From the NCBI GenBank assembly GCA_910584945.1, contig CAJUDY010000038.1, positions 1 to 38,810 of the forward strand: a stretch of DNA of 38,810 nt, given 5' to 3'. Within the stretch, counting starts at the first letter, position 1. Each line of letters opens with the position of its first letter. This stretch comes from an uncultured Lachnospiraceae bacterium (GTDB lineage Bacteria > Bacillota > Clostridia > Lachnospirales > Lachnospiraceae). Positions 33,619-38,810 of this stretch are shown piece after piece. Position numbers and translations under genes: made by a program. A model generated the notes under the pieces. It worked only from the letters and a program-made list of their open reading frames with translations. It did not search any database and was not told the DNA's origin.

Positions 33619-33687
33619 TTTAAGTTCTGCATCTCCTCATCCAGCGCGTTCCATCCATCTGGGCGCTGCATGGTCCGATGCTGTTTT
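33619..33687 (-). repeat. Repeated element, copy 5 (interrupted, between galM-like and TPR genes)
   Basis: On the minus strand AAAACAGCATCGGA directly follows the galM-like stop, exactly as copy 2 follows the chromate transporter stop. About 40 bases later GAGATGCAGAACTTAAAAA matches the 3' half. The inserted segment contains its own CAGCGC/GCGCTG hairpin (33642-33668). The Shine-Dalgarno part is lost, and the next ATG is about 65 bases downstream. Confidence 0.5.
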
Positions 33688-34491
33688 TTAGCAGGGCTGG
33701 AAGGAAAACCGGTAATCTCTTGCCTGTCCGGCCGGCAGAGACTGGACGTATTTTTTCTCCAGCAGATGGGTGTTGGGCACTTGATCCATGGTTCCGCCGC
33801 ACCAGGGTTCGATACAGAGGAAAGGCGCGTCCTTCTTGATCGGCGTCCAGAAAGCGACGGTCAGATAGTCTGGGAAATCGAACTGAATTCCTTTTTCCGT
33901 GCACTGGTGGATCAGCTTCACTGTGCGATGGGTGAGATTCTCGTAAAGCACCGCGTCGTTGTCGAACATCGGATATTGGAGATGCAGATCCTCCACCTCT
34001 TCATCCTCGAAGCGCAGCAAATACTCTGTAAAGTGCTCTCCCTCCTCCATGGGGCAGAAGAACGCCGGGTGTCCGCCGATCAAGAAGGGCATCTCTTCCG
34101 GGCTCTGATTGATCACCCCGTAGGTGACCAGAAGCTTCGGGCCTTCCAGACGGAAGGTGACGGTGAAAGTGAATTCATAAGGAAAGACGGCCCTGGTGGC
34201 ATCCGTCGCGCCTGTTGAGAGGACCACATAGTCCGCGCTCTGCTCGGATACGACAAAGTCTGCGTCCTTCACAAAGCCGTGACGGGGCATGTCGTAGGCT
34301 TTTCCATGGATCACCACCGCCTGGGGGACCGCTCCGATATATGGAAAGAGCACCGGAGAAGTCTTTGCCCAGTAGGCAGGGTCTTTCTGCCATAGATACT
34401 CTTTGCCGGAAGCCGTCCGGTAGGACAGAAGCTCCGCTCCAAGGGTCTGGCAGATGACGGCGGCATGTTCATTTTGGATCGTAATATTCAT
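33688..34491 (-). CDS. Aldose 1-epimerase family protein (LacX/GalM-like)
   Basis: 267 residues. Shows the mutarotase-fold residues: RHGF (His71), GGHPAF (His141) and CIEPW (Glu229, the presumed catalytic base). This short form matches the LacX/YeaD-like group of aldose 1-epimerases rather than full-length GalM (about 340). Reaction: interconversion of alpha and beta anomers of aldoses, substrate not determined. It has its own promoter at 34527-34554. Confidence 0.88.
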   Translation of the reverse strand: MNITIQNEHAAVICQTLGAELLSYRTASGKEYLWQKDPAYWAKTSPVLFPYIGAVPQAVVIHGKAYDMPRHGFVKDADFVVSEQSADYVVLSTGATDATRAVFPYEFTFTVTFRLEGPKLLVTYGVINQSPEEMPFLIGGHPAFFCPMEEGEHFTEYLLRFEDEEVEDLHLQYPMFDNDAVLYENLTHRTVKLIHQCTEKGIQFDFPDYLTVAFWTPIKKDAPFLCIEPWCGGTMDQVPNTHLLEKKYVQSLPAGQARDYRFSFQPC

Positions 34492-34526
34492 AAGATGATT
34501 CCCCCATAGATAATAATATATTTTTT

Positions 34527-34554
34527 ATTATAGCAGTTTTATGGGAGAAATCAA
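34527..34554 (-). promoter_or_regulatory. Promoter of the aldose epimerase gene
   Basis: On the minus strand TTGATT (34549-34554), 16-bp spacer, perfect TATAAT (34527-34532), about 35 bases before the ATG at 34491. Confidence 0.78.
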
Positions 34555-34613
34555 TAAAAGGCGTTACTTTTTCCCTTTCTCACACGTGTTTATAGTAAAA
34601 GGAGATGAAGTCC

Positions 34614-34961
34614 ATGGAGATGGAACAGGAGATACGAAATGCAGTCATCGAATACAGCGATATGCTTTACCATATGGTGCGCTTTCGCATCCGGCACCCG
34701 AAGGTCTGCATTGACGAGCTGAAAGACAGTCTTGCGGCGCCGGAACAAAAAGAGACATTGAAGGAACTTCTGGATCTGCCGGTCCGCCAGAAGACGGTTC
34801 TTTATCTGCATTATGTGGAAGGGTACCGGATCAAAGAGATCGCGGACATCTTGGGAACGACGGAAGGCGCGGTAAAGATGCGTCTTCGGCGGGGCAGGAA
34901 ACAGATGCAGTTATCCAGGAGTATGAGAGCGGGACATTTCCGGAAAAGGAAATCCTCCTGA
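34614..34961 (+). CDS. Sigma-70 (ECF-type) protein lacking most of region 2
   Basis: 115 residues from ATG 34614. AGGAG ends 9 bases before it; the in-frame ATG at 34605 abuts the AGGAG. The N-terminus (NAVIEYSDMLYHMVRFRI) matches the first helix of sigma region 2. The next residues jump directly to the region 2-4 linker (RHPKVCIDEL) and a complete region 4 HTH (about 50-103, LDLPVRQKTVLYLHY...IKEIADILGTTEGAVKMRLRRGR). The DNA-melting and -10-recognition part, roughly 60-80 residues, is missing without loss of frame. The C-terminus is short and basic. Either a decaying gene or a stand-alone region-4 regulator. Confidence 0.7.
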   Translation: MEMEQEIRNAVIEYSDMLYHMVRFRIRHPKVCIDELKDSLAAPEQKETLKELLDLPVRQKTVLYLHYVEGYRIKEIADILGTTEGAVKMRLRRGRKQMQLSRSMRAGHFRKRKSS

Positions 34962-35083
34962 ATACCGGATTGACGCCCTGGATGGCAGTGTCCTGGACGT
35001 TCGGTAATGTGCGCACAGGCGAAAATTTTTATGACATTAGTGACGAAATATTAAAAAAATAAAAATAAATTTTCAGAAAATAG

Positions 35084-35112
35084 TTGACAAATAAGAAAAG
35101 ATATTGTAATAT
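35084..35112 (+). promoter_or_regulatory. Orphan consensus sigma-A promoter
   Basis: Perfect TTGACA (35084-35089), 17-bp spacer, TAATAT (35107-35112), followed by no recognisable gene before the terminator at 35385. Confidence 0.75.
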
Positions 35113-35424
35113 AGAATCACCAATAAGAAAGAGACACACAAAAGTCTCTGGAAATGGAGGAAGGGTCCAATGGGAAGATGAGATTTTGATCATGGTTGGG
35201 AACGATCTGAATGTCAGCAAGACGATGATATGTGGAACGATCAGAAGTCTGAAAAAGCAGAATTGCCGGTCCTTTCCCGGACATGATAAGAGATGACAAC
35301 CGAACAGTGGATCAATACAATCTGGCAGTATCCGGAAATAATCTTGAAAGGAGATCATAAGGGTGAAACTTCAGATTGACTGGTAAAGAGCCATTCGATT
35401 GAAATGACAATCGGGTGGCTCTTT
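35113..35424 (+). ncRNA. Possible small RNA or leader transcript of about 305 nt
   Basis: Region bounded by the orphan promoter and a terminator. It contains only tiny frames: a 28-codon frame at 35293 (MTTEQWINTIWQYPEII...) and a GTG-initiated 7-codon frame ending just before the terminator, preceded by AAAGGAG. Neither is recognised. An sRNA, an attenuator leader whose target gene has been lost, or the 5' part of a lost operon are all possible. Confidence 0.3.
35385..35424 (+). terminator. Terminator of the orphan transcript
   Basis: AAAGAGCCA/TGGCTCTTT (35385-35393, 35416-35424) with an inner CGATT/AATCG stem, followed by a T-containing tail. Close in form to attenuator-type hairpins. Confidence 0.7.
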
Positions 35425-35439
35425 CGGTTTGTGCGGAAA

Positions 35440-35721
35440 TGATATAACCATGAGGCAAGCAGGTACTGGTCCCAGAAGTCCTGACGTACTCATGACGGCC
35501 TCCAGGCTGAGCACAAAGGAATTTCCCTTTTTCAGCGCCACAACACCGAACAGAGGCTGCACCACGCCTAACATTCACTGAGCCGTTCCCATGACAAAAC
35601 TGACGGAAGCATAGGCGACGCCGCTTTTTTCCGCGATGGCGGTAAGCATCACGCCGTAGTTGGCACGAAGTCCGCTGAAAATGCCATAAATCACGCAGGC
35701 AGAGAGGGCAATCCGCCGCCT
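35440..35721 (-). pseudogene. Remnant of an MFS transporter
   Basis: On the minus strand, the first MFS helix and loop (RRRIALSACVIYGIFSGLRA, YGVMLTAIAEKSGVAYAS, FVMGTAQ) runs into a TGA stop and continues in the same frame as MLGVVQPLFGVVALKKGNSF with a further helix. It then ends in unrelated sequence near 35440. Only about 95 of the roughly 400 residues of such a transporter remain, so the gene is inactive by nonsense mutation and truncation. Confidence 0.7.
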
Positions 35722-36034
35722 GGCAGATGAGATCAAAGGAATAGAGACGGGGGTGATTCGCATTGGGACCGTTTCCGGTGTGTCCTGCCACTGGCTGCCC
35801 GGAGTGATCGTGCCTCCGATTGTCCGAACGCTTGCTCTGGTGATGAAGGATAAGAACAGCCTGCTGATCGCCAGCAGGACTTTTATCAAATATTTGGTGG
35901 AGTGCGTGGAGCATTTGCCATGATTTTCAGAAATACGGTGTCGGATCTTGTATTTGCATAAAAAGAATGGTAATCTGGAAATGGAATTTTTTGCAAAAGA
36001 TTACGGAGAGAACCAGGAGGAATACAAATACATT

Positions 36035-37333
36035 ATGGGAGATACGGTACAAAAAGCCATAGAGGAGATTACTTACAAAAGCAGCATTTTTCCGGAAGAG
36101 CCCTTTCGGGTCATCAGCGGGAACCGGGAACTGGCGATTCCTATGCTCCTTTCGGCGGTGGAGAAAGCGGTTCGGGAGGGCGAAGACCTGGAGGAAGCAT
36201 ACCAGCTGCATTTTTATGCTTTGTTTTTGCTGGCCCAGTTTCAGGCGAGAGAATGCTTTTCGCAGATTATGGAACTGGTTACGCTGCCGGGGGATACGCT
36301 GGATGATCTGATCGGGGATGCCGTTACTTCGGGCCTTTCGTATATTCTCTATAATACTTACAACGGAGATCTGGAGCTTTTGAAAAGGGCCGTGGAGAAT
36401 CCGGAGGTGAACGATTATGCCAAAAGCGGGATTTTGGAGGTCATGGGGCAGTTGTATCTGGACGGCGACCTGGGAAAGGAGGAATTTCAGGAATATATCC
36501 GGCAGATCGTGTATGAAGAAGAAGAGATCGGAGAGTACGTCTATACAGAACTGGCGTCTGTGATCTGCGAATGTCATTTTGTCGATATGCTGCCGGAGCT
36601 TCGGCGCTTGTATGATGACATGCGGGTAGAGGAAGACGCGATCGGAGGTTATGACAGCTGTATCGACTGGATGTTTCAATATGAGAAGGAAGCATTTTGC
36701 CATTCGCCGGTCAATGCGGCGGATATGCTGCGGGGCTGGGCGATGTTTGAACAGCCGGCCCGTGAAAAAGGTTCCGAAAAAGATATGGAGAAGCTCCTGC
36801 GTTCTGTGGCGGCGCGGCAGAACCGGCCGGTTCCCAAAGTCAAGATCGGGAGAAATGATCCCTGTCCCTGCGGCAGCGGGAAAAAGTATAAGCATTGCTG
36901 CGTGAACAAACCGAAAAGTCCTATAGACCTCATTGAAAGTGAGGAAGAAAAGAAAAAGTGGCTGAAGGATTATCCGGAAACGGCAAAGGAACGAAAAAAG
37001 GGCCGAATCTATCTGGAGGATCTGTTTGATGCGGAAAGTATCGGAGTCGACCGGCTTCTCTATCTGGCGCTGATGTATCGGGCGATTCCCATATGGAGCA
37101 GAGAGCCGGAAGAGACCGTGAGAAACCGAAGGAGAGTGTATTTAAGCGAGGCGTTTGAGCGGTTTGCGAAGCGGGTGGAGCGGGAACAGCTCCGGACTTT
37201 GCATCAGTATGATGAAAAGTATGCCATCCATTATCGGTGCGAAGAATGGCTTCCTGCTTTGCTGAATGTGCTGAACAAAAAAGAAGAGCTTTATAGGAGA
37301 GTGTCTGCCTGTTATGAGAAAATGAGAGGGTGA
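36035..37333 (+). CDS. DUF1186-like protein with SEC-C zinc-binding motif
   Basis: 432 residues from ATG 36035. The start is uncertain: AGGAGG lies 14 bases upstream, a long spacing, but family alignments begin near KAIEEITYKSSIFPEE. Alternatives are ATG 35981 and TTG 35948, neither with a clear ribosome-binding site. The N-terminal part (to about residue 260) is an all-helical DUF1186-type HEAT-like repeat domain. A SEC-C motif follows (about 36840-36902, GRNDPCPCGSGKKYKHCC), with Cys ligands as in SecA tails. An unrecognised basic helical domain finishes it. Cytoplasmic, function unknown. Confidence 0.82.
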   Translation: MGDTVQKAIEEITYKSSIFPEEPFRVISGNRELAIPMLLSAVEKAVREGEDLEEAYQLHFYALFLLAQFQARECFSQIMELVTLPGDTLDDLIGDAVTSGLSYILYNTYNGDLELLKRAVENPEVNDYAKSGILEVMGQLYLDGDLGKEEFQEYIRQIVYEEEEIGEYVYTELASVICECHFVDMLPELRRLYDDMRVEEDAIGGYDSCIDWMFQYEKEAFCHSPVNAADMLRGWAMFEQPAREKGSEKDMEKLLRSVAARQNRPVPKVKIGRNDPCPCGSGKKYKHCCVNKPKSPIDLIESEEEKKKWLKDYPETAKERKKGRIYLEDLFDAESIGVDRLLYLALMYRAIPIWSREPEETVRNRRRVYLSEAFERFAKRVEREQLRTLHQYDEKYAIHYRCEEWLPALLNVLNKKEELYRRVSACYEKMRG

Positions 37334-37350
37334 GGCTGCCGGCTGTTTTT

Positions 37351-37373
37351 GAGCAGAGGTTAAATCTCTGCTC
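37351..37373 (+). terminator. Hairpin after the SEC-C gene
   Basis: GAGCAGAG/CTCTGCTC (37351-37358, 37366-37373), preceded by TTTTT, 17 bases after the stop. A second GC-rich hairpin, GTGCGCCC/GGGCGCAC (37385-37392, 37396-37403), follows. Confidence 0.55.
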
Positions 37374-37441
37374 AAAGTCTGCGAGTGCGCCCGGCGGGCG
37401 CACGTTCTAAGGGGCGCAAGATGGAGTAAAGCTTGTCATGA

Positions 37442-37534
37442 GAAGTCAGCAGACAGGACTTGCAACAATTAGCTGGGATAAGTGCGGCATCCGTTACAAA
37501 GCTTGGCAAAAATGAAAATGTAAATACGGAAATA
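37442..37534 (+). pseudogene. Relic of a Cro/CI-type HTH regulator
   Basis: The frame reads VSRQDLQQLAGISAASVTKL then GKNENVNTEI and stops at TGA 37535. It matches the middle of small XRE-type HTH proteins (QDL..LAGISxASVxKLGKxENVxTE(I/V)L..IC.AL). Both the start (an in-frame TGA lies just upstream) and the recognition-helix C-terminal part are missing. Base composition changes to AT-rich from about here onward. Confidence 0.6.
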
Positions 37535-37565
37535 TGAGCGCAATATCCACCAATATGAGAAATCA

Positions 37566-38213
37566 ATGGAAGGTATTAGCAAGGAAAGAGACTCGTTAGG
37601 AAAAGCTATCTATGATTTAAATATATTTGCACCAAGAGCCATCTATCAGCAGTTTAATAGTTTGCGGATTACAAGTAAGGGATACGACTCTGCTGAAGTT
37701 GCCGCTATCCGACAGCAACTTTCTGAAGAAATGCGAAAAATCAATGCGCTAAAGTTGGAAACGATGTTTTTTACAGACATTTACGCAATGACCGCAGGAT
37801 GTTCCGCTTGTAAAAAGCCTTGCAGAATACAATCGATTTTGCCAGAATTTCAAATGGTATATGAGAAAGTTGGAGGTAAACTTTTTGAACTACTTCAGAT
37901 GGTAGACTCTTATATTGTTGTTTGTGTGAGCAATGCATTATTTCAATCCTTAGTAATAAATTGTCAGCAGGCTAATCAGCAACATCAGGCATTTGGACAA
38001 CCTCCAGAGTATGATGAAACTGAAATTGAAAGTTACAAAAGTAAGATTATTGACATAGAACCTCAAAAGCAAAATTTGCTTGCTGTTATGGATGAAATTA
38101 GCAAATACAATCAAAATGAAATCCAGCAATTATCTGCGTTAGCCCGTGAATATATTGCAGTAAAGCAGCAAAATGAACGCAAGAAGCGCTTTTCTGACAA
38201 GGAGGGTCAATAA
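37566..38213 (+). CDS. Unknown protein with C-x2-C-x3-C motif, upstream of restriction locus
   Basis: 215 residues, not recognised. Soluble, mostly helical with long Gln/Glu/Lys-rich segments suggesting coiled coils (about 40-70 and 150-205). Contains Cys79, Cys82 and Cys86 in GCSACKKPC, a possible zinc or iron-sulfur site. The DNA is clearly AT-richer than the genes to the left, suggesting recent acquisition. The start is uncertain because no ribosome-binding site precedes 37566. A DUF1016 gene starts 1 base after its stop, so the two are probably co-transcribed with hsdR. Confidence 0.7.
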   Translation: MEGISKERDSLGKAIYDLNIFAPRAIYQQFNSLRITSKGYDSAEVAAIRQQLSEEMRKINALKLETMFFTDIYAMTAGCSACKKPCRIQSILPEFQMVYEKVGGKLFELLQMVDSYIVVCVSNALFQSLVINCQQANQQHQAFGQPPEYDETEIESYKSKIIDIEPQKQNLLAVMDEISKYNQNEIQQLSALAREYIAVKQQNERKKRFSDKEGQ

Positions 38214-38214
38214 A

Positions 38215-38733
38215 ATGGCTGACCTTAACCTAACTCCCTATGAGGACATCTACTCCGAAATTAAAGAAACCCTCCTGCTGTCACGCAATCAGGCATACAG
38301 CGCGGTCAACTTTGCGATGGTACAAGCCTACTGGCAGATTGGGCGCATCATCGTAGAGCATGAGCAAAACGGCAATGTGCGGGCCGGTTATGGAAAGTCC
38401 GTCTTGCAGGAGTTATCCAGCCGTTTGACCAGGGACTTTGGCAAGGGCTTTTCCGTGCGGACCTTGCAGCAGATGAAGAAATTTTATGTGATGTTTCCAA
38501 ATACGAACGCACTGCGTTCGCAATTGACCTGGACGCATTGCCGCCTCCTGTTGTCGGTGGAAAGTGAGCAGGCAAGACAATGGTATATGGACGAGGCAAT
38601 CGTCAAATACTCTGTTCTGAATGACGCTCAACAAGTTTTTGCTTCACGTTATCGTTTTGCCCTATCCACTGCTGAGGAATTGCAGCGTGAAATTGAAGCC
38701 GAGCGCAAGCGGATCGAAGAACAGGAGGGCTGA
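38215..38733 (+). CDS. DUF1016 (YhcG-type) protein with internal deletion
   Basis: 172 residues from ATG 38215, with AGGAGG upstream inside the previous gene. The N-terminal DUF1016_N domain is intact to about residue 127 (YWQIGRIIVEHEQ, YGKSVLQELSSRLTRDFGKG, WTHCRLLLSVE, ARQWYMDEA). It then jumps to IVKYSVLNDAQQVFASRY and EELQREIEAER, which in full-length YhcG-type proteins (about 340 residues) lies at the extreme C-terminus. The nuclease-type domain between them appears to be deleted in frame. DUF1016 genes are often embedded in type I restriction loci, as here. Confidence 0.8.
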   Translation: MADLNLTPYEDIYSEIKETLLLSRNQAYSAVNFAMVQAYWQIGRIIVEHEQNGNVRAGYGKSVLQELSSRLTRDFGKGFSVRTLQQMKKFYVMFPNTNALRSQLTWTHCRLLLSVESEQARQWYMDEAIVKYSVLNDAQQVFASRYRFALSTAEELQREIEAERKRIEEQEG

Positions 38734-38735
38734 GT

Positions 38736-38810
38736 ATGGCTTTTACGAATACAAGAGAAAGCGGTTTAGAGGCCCTCATTGTAAAATGGCTGGTTGAGCA
38801 GAACGGTTAT
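38736..38810 (+). CDS. hsdR: Start of type I restriction enzyme R subunit (partial)
   Basis: Only the first 25 codons lie in the window. The opening MAFTNTRESGLEALIVKWLV matches the HsdR N-terminus (ESGLE...I), the beginning of the endonuclease domain. It begins 2 bases after the DUF1016 stop, indicating one operon. Identification rests on a short stretch. Confidence 0.65.
   Translation, partial: MAFTNTRESGLEALIVKWLVEQNGY

Larger units (their letters stand above)
34962..35980. other. Gene-poor decayed stretch
   Basis: About 1 kb without an intact gene. Contents: a 49-codon open frame tail (34904-35062), a consensus promoter (35084-35112), small unrecognised open frames, a terminator hairpin (35385-35424) and an antisense MFS remnant (about 35440-35721). 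Looks like an old insertion/deletion site. Confidence 0.6.

Noticed and set aside
13176..34614. Similar start regions at 13176 and 34600 (AGGAG-ATGAAGTC-ATGGAGAT)
   Set aside because: Short similarity limited to ribosome-binding site and start; no hairpin and only two cases, so likely coincidence.
35084..35296. 70-codon open frame beginning at 35084 as a gene
   Set aside because: Its start overlaps the -35 box of the orphan promoter, so it would not be on that transcript, and the sequence is not recognisable.
1..38810. CRISPR array
   Set aside because: No regularly spaced direct repeats of 25-40 bases were seen anywhere in the window.

Overview
The window looks like chromosomal DNA of a Lachnospiraceae-type Firmicute (Clostridia). 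The evidence is AGGAGG-type ribosome-binding sites, consensus sigma-A promoters, a YesM/YesN two-component pair, SerC-SerA-DUF1015 synteny, DUF4860 and DUF4867 proteins, and moderately GC-rich coding DNA. No rRNA, CRISPR array or intact insertion sequence was seen.

Layout. 1-382: the end of a tRNA operon (Arg-TCT partial, His, Gln, Lys) and its terminator. 383-861: no gene, two strong hairpins. 862-4842 (minus): a type IV pilus-like operon (PilC/GspF platform, three to four small pilin-like or secreted proteins, PilT-like ATPase). 4958-6675: divergent lipoproteins (transglutaminase-like and DUF4352-like). 6958-8638: YqeG-type HAD phosphatase and a two-gene chromate transporter. 8688-10259: a DUF3298-type lipoprotein. 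10204-20721: a sugar region with a LacI repressor, divergent xylB-DUF4867-isomerase genes, then a translationally coupled sensory cassette (anchored sugar-binding protein, YesM-type kinase, YesN/AraC-type regulator, XylF-like lipoprotein) that has no permease or ATPase beside it. 20750-28162: aroC (minus), tgt, yajC, and leuB-ilvD-ilvB. 28221-31898: serC-serA-DUF1015 behind a strong promoter and a leader of about 150 nt. 31954-34491 (minus): galM-like epimerase, zinc-ribbon/TPR membrane protein, membrane zinc protease. 34614-37534: a decayed stretch with a sigma factor lacking most of region 2, an MFS remnant, an orphan promoter-terminator unit, a DUF1186/SEC-C protein and an HTH relic. 37566-38810: an AT-richer block beginning a type I restriction locus (unknown Cys-motif gene, internally deleted DUF1016 gene, start of hsdR).

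How the genes fit together. The LacI repressor probably controls xylB through a perfect 14-bp palindrome just downstream of the xylB -10 box. The isomerase and kinase would convert an aldose to a ketose phosphate, and the coupled sensory cassette probably reports extracellular sugar. LeuB, IlvD and IlvB are branched-chain amino acid enzymes. SerC and SerA are serine biosynthesis enzymes; the DUF1015 protein is a candidate for the missing phosphoserine-dephosphorylating step.

Most unusual signals: a short hairpin plus Shine-Dalgarno element repeated at five intergenic sites in front of unrelated genes; two genes (sigma factor, DUF1016) that appear to have lost internal domains while keeping frame; the DUF4867 sugar module with its permease-less double-receptor sensor; and an orphan sigma-A promoter followed by a terminator in otherwise gene-free DNA.
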